DNA of 64,000 bases from Nocardioides sp. InS609-2 (GTDB taxonomy: Bacteria > Actinomycetota > Actinomycetes > Propionibacteriales > Nocardioidaceae), in NCBI RefSeq assembly GCF_023208195.1, contig NZ_CP060034.1:1302001-1366000 (forward strand), read 5' to 3'. Position 1 is the first letter of the stretch; every line of letters begins with the position of its first letter. A program made the translations under genes and the position numbers. Shown in pieces: positions 18,832 through 27,570 of this stretch. The notes beneath the pieces are model-generated. The model did no database searches and had not been told where the DNA came from. It saw only the letters and a program-made list of their open reading frames with translations.

Positions 18832-20640
18832 TCAGGAGCTCTTGCGGATCGCCCATTCGCGTACGGCGTCGATGCGCGCGTGCAGCTGCTCGGCGGTCGC
18901 CACGGCGGCCGCCGGCCCACCACACTGCTTGCGCAGGGCGGCATGCGTGACGCCGTGCGGCTGACCGGTGCGGTGGAACCATGCGCCGACGAGGCCGTTG
19001 AGCTCTCGGCGGAGTACGGCGAGCTGCTCGTGCGTGGACACCTCGGCGACCGTGTCCGGCGGCGGGGCCGCCTTCTGGCGCGCGGCGCGCTCGCTCTGCC
19101 GGGAGTGCAGCAGGTCGCGCACCTGGTCCGGCTCGAGCAGGCCGGGGATGCCGAGGAAGTCCATCTCCTCCTCCGACCCCGCGTGCACCTCGCCGGCGTG
19201 GCCGAACGCGGCCCCGTCGTAGAGCACATGGTCGAACGACGCGGTCGAGCCGAGCGCCTCGAACGCCAGCCCGTCGAGCTCGTCGGACGCGCCCTCGCCT
19301 GACTGGGCCTGTGCCAGCAGGGCATTCTCGGCGGCGAAGATGTCGTTCTCGTCGGTGACGCGGCGGCCGAGCACGTGGTCGCGCTCGACCTCCATCTCGG
19401 AGGCGTAGCCGAGCAGCTTAGGCACCGACGGCAGGAACACCGACGCCGTCTCGCCGCGAGCACGCGCCCGCACGAAGCGGCCGACGGCCTGGGCGAAGAA
19501 GAGCTGGGTGCCGGTGGTGGTGGCCCACACGCCGACGGCGAGCCGGGGCACGTCGACGCCCTCGGACACCATGCGTACGGCGACCATCCAGCGGGCATCG
19601 GAGTCGGTGAACGCCGCGATCTTCTTCGACGAGGCCTTCTCGTCGGAGACCACCACGACGGGCGCCTCGCCGGAGATCTTCTTCAACAGCGCGGCGTACG
19701 CACGAGCGGTGTCCTGGTCGCTGGCGATGACGAGGCCACCGGCGTCGGGCATGTGGCGGCGTACCTCGGAGAGCCGCTTGTCGGCGGCCGCGAGCACCGC
19801 CGGCATCCACGAACCAGCAGGGTCGAGCGCGGTGCGCAACGCGTGCGCGGTCATGTCCTTGGTGAGCGGCTCCCCCAGTCGCGCGGCAACCTCGTCGCCT
19901 GCGCGCGTGCGCCAGCTCATCTCGCCGGAGTAGGCCATGAACAGCACCGGGCGTACGACCTTGTCGGCCAGCGCGTGGGCGTAGCCGTAGGTGAAGTCGG
20001 CGGCTGACCGCGGGATGCCGTCGGGGCCGGGCGCGTAGGTGACGAACGGGATCGGGTTGATGTCGGAGCGGAACGGCGTGCCGGTCAGCGCCAGCCGGCG
20101 GGTGGCCGGCTGGAAGGCCTCGCGCACGCCCTCGCCCCACGACAGCGCGTCGCCGGCGTGGTGGACCTCGTCGAGGATCACCAGCGTCTTGAAGTTCTCG
20201 GTGCGGATGCGCATCGCGAGCGGGTTGACCGCGACACCGGCGTAGGTGACGGCGATGCCGACGTAGTCACCCGATGTCTTGCCCTTGCCCGCGGAGTACG
20301 CCGGGTCGATCGGCAGGCCGACCCGCGCCGCCGCCTCCGCCCACTGCGTCTTGAGGTGCTCGGTCGGGGCGACGACGATGATCCGGTCGACGATGCGGCG
20401 CCCCAGCAGCTCAGCGGCGACCGTGAGGGCGAACGTCGTCTTGCCGGCACCCGGCGTCGCGACCGCCAGGAAGTCGCGCGGCGACTCCTCGACGTACTGG
20501 GTCATGGCGGCGTTCTGCCACGCGCGCAGGGAGGGTGCCGTGCCCCAGGCAGCGCGGTCGGGCCAGGCCGGCGAGATCGGCAGGGCAGGAGTCAGGGCCG
20601 CGGAACCTTCATGGGGAACGGCTTCGTGCCGTCCCGTCAC
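18832..20640 (-). CDS. superfamily 2 DEAD/DEAH-box helicase
   Basis: A 602-residue SF2 helicase of the type widespread in actinobacteria. Motif I is ATPGAGKTTFAL, motif II ILDEVHHAGD, motif III LALTGTPFRSD, and motif VI QAVGRFVRAR. The C-terminal ~150 residues are Ala/Arg-rich with predicted helices. GTG 20640 overlaps the DUF3039 stop (GTGA), which sets the start and indicates translational coupling; the longer reading frame upstream runs antisense-like through DUF3039. The substrate (DNA or RNA) is unknown. Confidence 0.88.
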   Translation of the reverse strand: MTGRHEAVPHEGSAALTPALPISPAWPDRAAWGTAPSLRAWQNAAMTQYVEESPRDFLAVATPGAGKTTFALTVAAELLGRRIVDRIIVVAPTEHLKTQWAEAAARVGLPIDPAYSAGKGKTSGDYVGIAVTYAGVAVNPLAMRIRTENFKTLVILDEVHHAGDALSWGEGVREAFQPATRRLALTGTPFRSDINPIPFVTYAPGPDGIPRSAADFTYGYAHALADKVVRPVLFMAYSGEMSWRTRAGDEVAARLGEPLTKDMTAHALRTALDPAGSWMPAVLAAADKRLSEVRRHMPDAGGLVIASDQDTARAYAALLKKISGEAPVVVVSDEKASSKKIAAFTDSDARWMVAVRMVSEGVDVPRLAVGVWATTTGTQLFFAQAVGRFVRARARGETASVFLPSVPKLLGYASEMEVERDHVLGRRVTDENDIFAAENALLAQAQSGEGASDELDGLAFEALGSTASFDHVLYDGAAFGHAGEVHAGSEEEMDFLGIPGLLEPDQVRDLLHSRQSERAARQKAAPPPDTVAEVSTHEQLAVLRRELNGLVGAWFHRTGQPHGVTHAALRKQCGGPAAAVATAEQLHARIDAVREWAIRKSS

Positions 20641-20909
20641 GCCTCGGGGCCCTTGTCGCCCTTGCCACCGGGCTTCATCGACTCCCAGATGTCCTTGCAG
20701 TCGGGACAGACGGGGTACTTCTCGGGTGCACGGCTCGGCACCCAGACCTTGCCGCACAGGGCGATCACGGGGGTGCCCATGACCATCGCCTCGGTGAGCT
20801 TGTCCTTGGGCACGTAGTGCGAGAACCGCTCGTGGTCGCCGTCGTCGGTCGGGACGGTGCGGGTGTCCTCGATGGTGTCGGTGCCGGGCGAGAAGCCGAT
20901 GGTGCTCAT
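20637..20909 (-). CDS. DUF3039 family protein
   Basis: A 90-residue actinobacterial protein with the conserved block ALCGKVWVPSRAPEKYPVCPDC. The three cysteines (one in ALCGK, two in CPDC) suggest a zinc site. Its function is not known. It is encoded directly upstream of, and overlaps, the SF2 helicase; a functional link is likely but is inferred only from this arrangement. Confidence 0.9.
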   Translation of the reverse strand: MSTIGFSPGTDTIEDTRTVPTDDGDHERFSHYVPKDKLTEAMVMGTPVIALCGKVWVPSRAPEKYPVCPDCKDIWESMKPGGKGDKGPEA

Positions 20910-20924
20910 TGGGGAGAGTCTAGG

Positions 20925-21482
20925 TCAGTTGAGATCGGGGTCGAGAGGGCGCGTCGAGAGCCAGGCGATCTCACCCGGCTGCCGACGGAGTACGTCGCGC
21001 CAGAGGTCGGTCAAGTCGAGACGGAACACGTCGGAGACCACCGACGGGACGACGTACCAGTGACCGGTGGCGATCTCGCGCTGCACCTGGCCGATGCCCC
21101 AGCCGGCGTAGCCCGCGAAGATCCGCAGGCCGGCGAGCGAGCCGTCTACAAGCTCGAGTGGGGTGTCGAGATCGACCACACCCAGGTCGCCGAAGACGGT
21201 GCGGAAGCCGACCGGCACGTCGCTGATGTCGGCCAGCCGGCCCACCGCCAGGGCGCCCTCGGGGTTGACCGGTCCGCCGCGGAACAGCACCTCGGGCTCG
21301 CCGACGATGTCGCGCCAGTCGGCGAGCACCTCGGCGACGAGAACCGGTGAGGGCCGGTTGAGCACAACGCCCAGGCAGCCCTCGTCGTTGACGTCGAGCA
21401 GAAGCACGACGGTGTCGGCGAAGTTCGGATCCACGAGCGCAGGGGTGGCCACGAGTAGGGAGCCGACGGCGACCTCGGTCAT
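20925..21482 (-). CDS. YqgE/AlgH family protein
   Basis: A 185-residue protein with the AlgH fold hallmarks GSLLVATPALVDPNFADTVV, then GVVLNRPSP, the RGGPV motif and YAGWGIGQVQREI near residue 125. The family is conserved but its molecular role is unresolved; it is not truly a transcription factor despite the AlgH name. The ATG at 21482 gives the family N-terminus. It lies 15 bp upstream of DUF3039 in the same direction, so it may be the first gene of the unit. Confidence 0.9.
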   Translation of the reverse strand: MTEVAVGSLLVATPALVDPNFADTVVLLLDVNDEGCLGVVLNRPSPVLVAEVLADWRDIVGEPEVLFRGGPVNPEGALAVGRLADISDVPVGFRTVFGDLGVVDLDTPLELVDGSLAGLRIFAGYAGWGIGQVQREIATGHWYVVPSVVSDVFRLDLTDLWRDVLRRQPGEIAWLSTRPLDPDLN

Positions 21483-21518
21483 GGCGTCATCATGCCCGAG
21501 GTCGCGCACGCTGTGGTG

Positions 21519-22055
21519 TCAGGCCGCCAGCGCAGCCTTGATCCGCTCGAGGATCCGCGGGGCCGCGTGGGCACCGGCGGGACTCGAGACGAGTGGCGAC
21601 GTGGCCCGCGCGCGGGCGGCGATCTCTGCACCGACGCGTACGGCGGCGGGGTCGACGCTGCTGCCCAGGCTCATCCTGCCGGCCATCGCGGCCAGCAGCA
21701 GGTGCTCCTTGGTGGCCGCCTTGGTGAGCGCGGTGCGCATCGCTGGGTCGGTGGGCTGGTCGACGTAGTGGTCGATGATCGCCCGGACGCCCGGCAGCTG
21801 CGCCTCGGTGTCGTGCCAGGCTGCGATCACGGCGGACTCGAGGTCCATGGGCTGGCCGGCGAGCTCGCGCTCGATGCGACCCGCCAGGCGGGTGTGCCAG
21901 CGCAGCTGGAGGGCGCCGAGCAAGGAGAGCTCGTCGCCGAAGGTCTCGGCCACGCCTTCGACGTCCATCGGGAGGATGCCGTCACGACGGACGTCGGCAG
22001 TGGTCATCACGGTGCGGAGGATCTCCCCGCGGTGATGAAAGGACTTCCAGGTCAT
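21519..22055 (-). CDS. conserved actinobacterial hypothetical protein
   Basis: A 178-residue, helix-rich protein starting MTWKSFHHRGEILR. It contains LPMDVEGVAETFGDELSL and a QLRWHTRLAGRIERELA helix. I recognise this as a common unnamed actinobacterial family but know of no function. ATG 22055 is preceded by AAGGAG at 6 nt, so the start is firm. It is divergent from a TetR regulator with a palindrome between them, and is therefore a probable target of that regulator. Confidence 0.75.
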   Translation of the reverse strand: MTWKSFHHRGEILRTVMTTADVRRDGILPMDVEGVAETFGDELSLLGALQLRWHTRLAGRIERELAGQPMDLESAVIAAWHDTEAQLPGVRAIIDHYVDQPTDPAMRTALTKAATKEHLLLAAMAGRMSLGSSVDPAAVRVGAEIAARARATSPLVSSPAGAHAAPRILERIKAALAA

Positions 22056-22086
22056 GGTCAGCTCCTTGTCTGGATGACACATACCG

Positions 22087-22101
22087 TTGGTACGTACTCA
22101 A
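22087..22101. promoter_or_regulatory. candidate TetR operator
   Basis: TTGGTACGTACTCAA lies between the divergent hypothetical gene and the TetR gene. It reads as TTG, the 8-bp palindrome GTACGTAC, one extra T, then CAA. The sub-motif GGTACG recurs 12 bp on (AGGTACGTCGAC). The position and symmetry suit autoregulation and control of both promoters, but binding is inferred. Confidence 0.45.
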
Positions 22102-22176
22102 GGTACGTCGACATGCTCTCGGTAGCCAAACGTGGCGCGGGTGATCCGGAGCACATGCGATCCATAGAGTGGGCGG

Positions 22177-22830
22177 ATGCCCAAGGCGCGTATTCCGAAG
22201 GTCCCCGTCGCGGGCCGCTCGCACTCCTCGACCAAACGGTCACTGGTCGACGTGGCGGAGCAGATGTTCAGCGAGCACGGCTACGCCAACACCTCTCTCG
22301 ACGCCATCGTCGCCGGCGCGAAGGTCACCAAGGGCGCGCTCTACCACCACTTCACCGGCAAGCAGGCGGTCTTCGAGGACGTCTTCGCGCGGGTTGAGTC
22401 GCGGGCGGCGCAGCGCATCTCGCTGCGGCTCAAGGGCGAGCGCGACCCGTGGGCCAAGGCGCAGGCGGGGCTGCGGGAGTTCCTCGATGTCGTGCAGGAG
22501 CCGGCGTACCGCCGGATCGTGATCCAGGACGGGCCGGCCGTGCTGGGCCACGAGCGGTTCCGCGAGCACGAGGAGCGGACGACGTACGCCCACGTCGTCG
22601 AGATCGTGCGCGCGGTGCTGGGCGCCGGCGACTGGGAGCTCGACGACGAGATGCTGCAGACATTCAGCCGGATCTTCTTCGGCGCGCTGTCGTCGGCCGG
22701 CGAGTCGGTGGCCTCCAGCGAGGATCCCGCGATCGCCAGCGCGCGCGTCGAGAGCGCGATCGGGTTCATCCTCGCGGGCATGCAGGCGCAGCTCGAGGCT
22801 GGCGTGCGCCTGCCCGCCGACCGCGAGTGA
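22177..22830 (+). CDS. TetR/AcrR-family transcriptional regulator
   Basis: A 217-residue regulator. The N-terminal HTH (about residues 20-65) contains AEQMFSEHGYANTSLDAIV and the recognition helix VTKGALYHHFTGKQAVF. A TetR_C effector domain follows. ATG 22177 starts with a basic leader. It is convergent with the DUF3048 gene, and the probable target is the divergent hypothetical gene. No ligand can be read from the sequence. Confidence 0.9.
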   Translation: MPKARIPKVPVAGRSHSSTKRSLVDVAEQMFSEHGYANTSLDAIVAGAKVTKGALYHHFTGKQAVFEDVFARVESRAAQRISLRLKGERDPWAKAQAGLREFLDVVQEPAYRRIVIQDGPAVLGHERFREHEERTTYAHVVEIVRAVLGAGDWELDDEMLQTFSRIFFGALSSAGESVASSEDPAIASARVESAIGFILAGMQAQLEAGVRLPADRE

Positions 22831-22833
22831 GCG

Positions 22834-23895
22834 CTACTTGCTGTAGTTGACGCGACCGTTGCTGGCGTCGTCGGGCACGAGCTCGACCCAGGTCTTGCCG
22901 GCCGGCACCGCGAGGCTGTCGCCCTTCTGGGTCGTCAGGCGCAGCGCGCCCTTGAGACCGTCCTTCTTCCAGGTGCCCTTCACGACGCGGCCACCGTGGA
23001 AGAGCAGGGCCTGGCCGCTGCCCTCGAACTTGGTCTCCGGCACGAAGTTGCCCGCCGGGTCGCGATAGCCGGCGTCACCGACTTCCGCGCGGAGCACGAG
23101 CACGGTGTCGGCCGGGAACTCGTCGCCCTGTGCGGCGTAGGTGTTCTGGTTGACGTAGCCGTTGTTGGTGTAGGCCCAGTTGGTGGTGTGCATGCCGCCG
23201 AAGAACGCCGAGAACTGGGTGGCCTTCTGGCCCTTCGGCAGCGACGCGGCGTCGCCGAACGTGAAGTAGTCGTCGGGGCGGGCGGCCTTCTGCTTGATCA
23301 CCGAGGCGACGTCCTTGGGCCGTGCCATCAGGTTGTACGGCGCGGAGCGGCTGCCTTCGCGGAAGAAGCCCTTGGCGCCTTCCTGGAAGAACGTGATGCC
23401 GGCGTCCTGGATGCGGCTGATCGTCACCCCGGCAGCACCAGAGGTGATGATGTCGGCGTCGACCGCGGAGACGATGCCGATGTCGCTGGCGCGCATCGAC
23501 CGCACCGGGCCGACGACCTCGGGCAGCTGGGAGTAGTAGAACGCCGCGAGCCGGGTGGCGCCGCCCTCGACGAGCTCCTCCACGACCATGTCGGCCTTGC
23601 TGAGCCCGAGCTGTGGAGCGCTGCTCTCGGTGTTGTCCATCTTGGTGACCATCACCGGGTGCTTGAGGTCGACGCTGCCACCCTCGGCGACGGGCAGGCC
23701 GGTGAGCGGCCAGGTCGCCGGCGGGGCCGGCTCCTCGGCGGTCCCGCCGGCCGGCGCACCGGGGGCGCCAGCGGCCTCGGGGTCGGTCGATGCTTCCTTG
23801 TCGCCGCAACCGGCGAGAAGCAGCGACGTCGCGGCGAGCGCGGCAACCGCGATGCCCAGACGGGACGAGGGCAAGGTGCGCAGGGGAAGGTGCAC
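22834..23895 (-). CDS. DUF3048 domain lipoprotein (YerB-like)
   Basis: A 353-residue exported lipoprotein. The signal ends with LLLAGC (Cys about 28), followed by an Ala/Gly/Pro-rich linker. The DUF3048 domain contains KMDNTESSAPQLGLSKADMV, VGPVRSMRASD and FFREGSRSAPYNL. The C-terminal DUF3048_C part includes HTTNWAYTNNGYV. YerB-type proteins have no firmly assigned function. GTG 23895 is used because AGGAG lies just upstream and the signal peptide then begins correctly; the longer frame adds a non-signal leader. Confidence 0.88.
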   Translation of the reverse strand: MHLPLRTLPSSRLGIAVAALAATSLLLAGCGDKEASTDPEAAGAPGAPAGGTAEEPAPPATWPLTGLPVAEGGSVDLKHPVMVTKMDNTESSAPQLGLSKADMVVEELVEGGATRLAAFYYSQLPEVVGPVRSMRASDIGIVSAVDADIITSGAAGVTISRIQDAGITFFQEGAKGFFREGSRSAPYNLMARPKDVASVIKQKAARPDDYFTFGDAASLPKGQKATQFSAFFGGMHTTNWAYTNNGYVNQNTYAAQGDEFPADTVLVLRAEVGDAGYRDPAGNFVPETKFEGSGQALLFHGGRVVKGTWKKDGLKGALRLTTQKGDSLAVPAGKTWVELVPDDASNGRVNYSK

Positions 23896-23997
23896 GGGGA
23901 CTCCTAGCTGTGATGCGGTTTCTACCGGCAAGTGTGCGGGCGCGCCCACCCTGTGTGCGGGAAGGCGCGCCCGGGTTGTCACCCGGCGGCTCTGTTG

Positions 23998-24525
23998 TCA
24001 GGCTCGGCGCAGGGTGCCCGCGAACCAGCTGCTGGTCCACGGTACGTCGATCTGCACAGGCCGTCCGGGCGTCGACGAATGCAGCATCTGCACGGCGCCG
24101 GTCTTGGCCCGGCCGACGAAGATGCCGACGTGGTAGACGCCGCCACCGCCGGTGAAGAACATCAGGTCACCGCGGTGCAGGTGCGACTTGGAGATCCGGC
24201 GGACGTGACCGGCCTGCGCCGACGACGTACGCGGCACGTTGATGCCGGCCTTCCGGTAGGAGTAGTAGATGAGACCGGAGCAGTCGAAGGCGCCGGGTCC
24301 GGCCGAGCCGTAGGAGTAGGCGTCGCCTCGCTGGGCGAGCGCGATGTTCTCCGCTCGGTGGACCTGCTTCTTCACCACCCGCTTGACCTTGACCCCCTTG
24401 GAGATCGAGGAGTCGTCCACCTGCTGGGTGGAGGCCTCGCTGACCTGGGTGTTGGTGCCGAGGATGAGGCCGAGGGCGAGCATCAGGAGCGCGCCGAAGC
24501 GCAGCATGCGAGAAAACGCAGGCAT
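23998..24525 (-). CDS. secreted NlpC/P60 family peptidoglycan hydrolase
   Basis: A 175-residue cell-wall hydrolase. The N-terminal signal/anchor (LRFGALLMLALGLILG) is followed by a basic linker and one NlpC/P60 domain. The catalytic Cys is in AFDCSGLIYYSY (about 82) and the His in GVYHVGIFVG; the third polar residue is the His in QMLHSSTPG. It would cleave D-Glu-m-DAP bonds in peptide stems. A c-di-AMP riboswitch occupies its 5' leader, so expression is probably reduced at high c-di-AMP, as for other actinobacterial wall hydrolases. Confidence 0.92.
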   Translation of the reverse strand: MPAFSRMLRFGALLMLALGLILGTNTQVSEASTQQVDDSSISKGVKVKRVVKKQVHRAENIALAQRGDAYSYGSAGPGAFDCSGLIYYSYRKAGINVPRTSSAQAGHVRRISKSHLHRGDLMFFTGGGGVYHVGIFVGRAKTGAVQMLHSSTPGRPVQIDVPWTSSWFAGTLRRA

Positions 24526-24535
24526 GGTTGTTGTT

Positions 24536-24690
24536 CCTTTCCCACGCCTGTGAGGTGAGCTGTCGGGTTGGAGCTGGAAAGTGCTCCGTCACATGTGTGA
24601 CTTCACCCCGAGCCGTCCGCGATCGGGCTGCGAACCGGCGTGGAACCTGTGGGTCCCCCACTCCTGCCCCTGTGTCATTGTCTCGGGGGA
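24536..24690 (-). promoter_or_regulatory. c-di-AMP (ydaO/yuaA) riboswitch
   Basis: The leader of the NlpC/P60 gene, read leftward, contains the conserved ydaO blocks in the right order: GGGGGACCCAC, then GGGGTGAAGTC, then CCCGACAGCTCACCTC and CAGGCG...GAAAGGA just before the start codon. Spacing and pairing are as expected for the class. The aptamer ends about 10 nt from the ribosome site, so control could be by sequestration or by termination. Class assignment is from recalled consensus; the exact 5' limit (about 24,680-24,700) is uncertain. Confidence 0.85.
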
Positions 24691-24832
24691 CGTCGCGCGG
24701 AGGGGCAGGACTCGGCGTACCCGCGGACGGTGGTGCAGCCGAGAACGTTAGGCAGACGGGGGCTCAAAGTCCAAGCCTCGAGGCGTTGCAGGCGCGATCG
24801 TGATGAGGATCTCGCTCTCGCGGAAGGCTCGG

Positions 24833-25330
24833 TCAGCGCAGCGCCAGGCATCCCGAGGTCGAGGCAGGGAAGGGCAGGTCGGCATCCTCGGCGACCCGCC
24901 GGTCGATGTTGGCGGCGACATCCTCGGGCCACGGCGCCGTCCGCCGGGTGCTCATGTCGATGTGCAGGAAGATCTCTTCCATGACGTAGCTGACCTGGCC
25001 GTGGGTCTCGTCGAGGAGGTAGACCAACGCGTGCGCCGCACGGTCGGAGCGCCCGAGCAGCCGGACCCGCGCCGACATCATGTCTCCCGTGCGCAGCTCG
25101 GTCAGGTAGGTGCAGTGGTGCTCCGCAGAGAAGCAGGCATGCCCGGCGCTGATCGGCCAGTTCTGCGGGATGCCCAGCGACACCAGGGACTCGTCGAGAC
25201 CCTCACTCGCGATGCCGAGGTAGTGACGGACGTTGAGGTGGCCGTTCATGTCCTCGAAGGGCATCGGCACGGGTTGTTCGACGTACGCCGGCAGGTCGAG
25301 GAGCTGGTCATAGGTGGGATGCGTTGTCAC
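24833..25330 (-). CDS. acyl-CoA thioesterase (4HBT/hotdog fold)
   Basis: A 165-residue single-hotdog protein. The characteristic substrate segment is PFEDMNGHLNVRHYLG, where the Asp/His-bearing helix supports acyl-CoA hydrolysis. It continues with HHCTYLTELRTGDMMSARVR. It is encoded 2 bp after the FabG-like reductase and is presumably co-transcribed. GTG 25330 gives a normal N-terminus, though its ribosome site is weak. Acyl chain specificity is unknown. Confidence 0.82.
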   Translation of the reverse strand: MTTHPTYDQLLDLPAYVEQPVPMPFEDMNGHLNVRHYLGIASEGLDESLVSLGIPQNWPISAGHACFSAEHHCTYLTELRTGDMMSARVRLLGRSDRAAHALVYLLDETHGQVSYVMEEIFLHIDMSTRRTAPWPEDVAANIDRRVAEDADLPFPASTSGCLALR

Positions 25331-25332
25331 GG

Positions 25333-26091
25333 TCAGCTGACCAGCTTCGCGCCGCCGTCGACGTACAGCGTCTGGCCCGTGATGTACGAGGCCTCGTCGC
25401 TGCACAGGAACGCGGCTGCGGCCGCGATGTCCTCGGGAAAGCCGACCCGCTTGACCGGGTTGCGCTCGGCGGTCATCGCCCGGAACTCGTCGACCGGGAT
25501 GCCCACGCGGGCGGCCGTGGCGTCGGTCATCTCGGTGGCGATGAAGCCGGGGGCGATGGCGTTGGCGTTGACGCCGTAGGGGCCGAGTTCGATGCCGAGG
25601 GTCCGGGTGAAGCCCTGGATGCCCATCTTTGCGGCGGAGTAGTTGGCCTGGCCGCGGTTGCCCAGCGCGGAGACGCTGGAGAGGTTGACGATCTTGCCGT
25701 ACTTCTGCGTGACGAAGTGCTTCTGGGCGGCCTTGGTCATCAGGAAAGCGCCCTTGAGGTGCACACCCATGACGAGGTCCCAGTCCTCCTCGGTCATCTT
25801 GAACAGCAGGTTGTCGCGGGTGACACCGGCGTTGTTGATCAGGATGTGGATGCCGCCGAGCTCGCTGACGACCCGCTCGACGGCGGCGTCGACACTGGGA
25901 CCGTCGCTGACGTTGCACCCGATGCCGATGTGGCCCTCGCCCAGCTTGGCCGCGGCCTCGGCGGCAGAAGACTCGTCGAGGTCGAGGATCGCGACCCTGG
26001 CGCCCTCCTCGGCGAAGCGCTGGGCGGTGGCGAACCCGATGCCGCGTGCGGCTCCGGTGACGACGGCGATGCGTCCGTCAAAGCGACCCAT
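25333..26091 (-). CDS. SDR-family oxidoreductase, FabG-like
   Basis: A 252-residue classical short-chain dehydrogenase. The cofactor motif is TGAARGIG (about 12-19), the structural motif NNAG, and the catalytic Ser in IVNLSSVS with YSAAK (Tyr and Lys about 155/159). It ends with GQTLYVDGGAKLVS. FabG proteins reduce 3-oxoacyl groups with NADPH. The neighbouring thioesterase suggests acyl-CoA or hydroxyacyl metabolism rather than the main fatty-acid synthase. Confidence 0.88.
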   Translation of the reverse strand: MGRFDGRIAVVTGAARGIGFATAQRFAEEGARVAILDLDESSAAEAAAKLGEGHIGIGCNVSDGPSVDAAVERVVSELGGIHILINNAGVTRDNLLFKMTEEDWDLVMGVHLKGAFLMTKAAQKHFVTQKYGKIVNLSSVSALGNRGQANYSAAKMGIQGFTRTLGIELGPYGVNANAIAPGFIATEMTDATAARVGIPVDEFRAMTAERNPVKRVGFPEDIAAAAAFLCSDEASYITGQTLYVDGGAKLVS

Positions 26092-26170
26092 GGTGACTCC
26101 TTCACGTTTGGGGGGAGGCGCGATGGGGCGCCGGGTTCACCCTAGACGGCGGGCGTCGTACCGTTAGGGC

Positions 26171-27196
26171 ATGGGTGGGCCGAATTTCCGTCTCGCGGGG
26201 GCGTTGGGAGCAGCCATGGTGGTAGCCATGGTGGTGGTTTCGCGCGCCTGGGACCTGCCGATCCGCGACCCTGACGGAGTGGTGGTGCCGACCTACGTCC
26301 GACTGCCGCTGATCGTGCTCGCGGCGCTGGCTCTCGACATCGTGCCGCGCGCGGTGCTGCGTAGGCGATCAGTCGTGGCCGTCGCGCGGGAGCGTTGGAG
26401 CCGCGACCAGCTCGTCTTCGCGCTCGCGGGGGTCATCACCTGGTACGCCTGCTACGCGGCGTTCCGCAACCTGAAGAGCTACGTGCCGTTCGTCAACGAC
26501 CGGCTCTGGGACAACGAGCTCGCATCGTTCGACCGCTCCATCTTCCTGGGCCACGACCCCGCCGACGTGCTGCACAGCGTCCTGGGCACCGGCTGGGCCG
26601 CCGAGGCCATGTCGCTGGTGTACGTCGTGTGGATCGTCCTGGTGCCGCTGAGCCTCGCGGTGGCGCTGCTCTGGACCCGGTCCCGGGCGGCCGGCTCGTG
26701 GTACGTCACCGCGGTCGCGGTCGACTGGGTGCTGGGCGTGGCGACGTACTTCGCGATGCCCACGCTCGGGCCGATCTACTCGGCCCCGCAGGACTTCTCC
26801 TCCCTCAACGACACCATGGTGACCGGTCTCCAGGAGTCGATGATGAGTGACCGCGCGGAGGTGCTGGCCGACCCGTTCGCGACCGGCGCCGTGCAGACCA
26901 TTGCCGCGTTCGCCTCCCTCCATGTCGCGATCATGGTGACGATGGTGCTGATCGCGCACTTGATCGGGCTGCCGCGCGTGATCCTCGTCGCCAGCCACGT
27001 CTTCCTCGCGCTGACCGTGGTGGCCACGGTCTACCTCGGCTGGCACTTCTTCGTCGACGCGCTCGCGGGGGCCGTGCTGGGCGCGGCCGCCGTGTGGATC
27101 GCGGCCATCGGGACCGGCAACGTCTCGGCGGGGATCCCGCGGCTGCGCCCCGCCGCCCAACGCGATCAGAGCGCCGACCGCAGGCTCTCGGCGTAG
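26171..27196 (+). CDS. PAP2 superfamily membrane phosphatase (Aur1/Ipt1-like)
   Basis: A 341-residue integral membrane protein with about six to eight hydrophobic segments. The PAP2 motifs are reduced to FASLHVAI (motif II with His) and YLGWHFFVDALAG (motif III with His and Asp). It would act on a phospholipid or polyprenyl phosphate at the outer membrane face. The last 31 bp overlap, antisense, the 3' end of the HIT gene. The start is ATG 26171, giving a first membrane helix right away. Confidence 0.85.
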   Translation: MGGPNFRLAGALGAAMVVAMVVVSRAWDLPIRDPDGVVVPTYVRLPLIVLAALALDIVPRAVLRRRSVVAVARERWSRDQLVFALAGVITWYACYAAFRNLKSYVPFVNDRLWDNELASFDRSIFLGHDPADVLHSVLGTGWAAEAMSLVYVVWIVLVPLSLAVALLWTRSRAAGSWYVTAVAVDWVLGVATYFAMPTLGPIYSAPQDFSSLNDTMVTGLQESMMSDRAEVLADPFATGAVQTIAAFASLHVAIMVTMVLIAHLIGLPRVILVASHVFLALTVVATVYLGWHFFVDALAGAVLGAAAVWIAAIGTGNVSAGIPRLRPAAQRDQSADRRLSA

Positions 27197-27570
27197 GTCG
27201 CGGCCTCGCCCGCGGCGTACTTCGTGCGTGGCCAGAAGAAGCCGCGCAGGCCGTCGCCCTTCGTCCGGGGTACGACGTGCAGGTGCAGGTGTGGCACCGA
27301 CTGCGACACGGTGTTGTTGATCGCCACGAACGACCCCTGGGCGCCGAGGGCTTCGACCATCGCGGTGCAGAGCCGCTGGCCGAGCGCGACGAAGGGGTCC
27401 CGCAGCGGCGCCGGCAGGTCAGGCAGGGTCACGACGTGCTCGCGCGGCACGAGCAGCACGTGGCCGCGGAACACCGGCCGGGCGTCGAGGAACCCGACGA
27501 AGTCGTCGTCCTCGATGACCCGCTCGGCCTCCGCCTTGCCGGCGACGATGGAGCAGAAGAGGCAGTCCAT
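27166..27570 (-). CDS. HIT family hydrolase
   Basis: A 134-residue Hint/HIT protein. The start CLFCSIVAGKAEAERVIEDD and the histidine-triad HLHLHVVP are canonical. Such proteins hydrolyse nucleotide phosphoramidates or related nucleotide substrates in the cytosol. Its ATG overlaps the stop of the VOC gene by one base (TGATG), so the two are co-translated. Confidence 0.93.
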   Translation of the reverse strand: MDCLFCSIVAGKAEAERVIEDDDFVGFLDARPVFRGHVLLVPREHVVTLPDLPAPLRDPFVALGQRLCTAMVEALGAQGSFVAINNTVSQSVPHLHLHVVPRTKGDGLRGFFWPRTKYAAGEAATYAESLRSAL

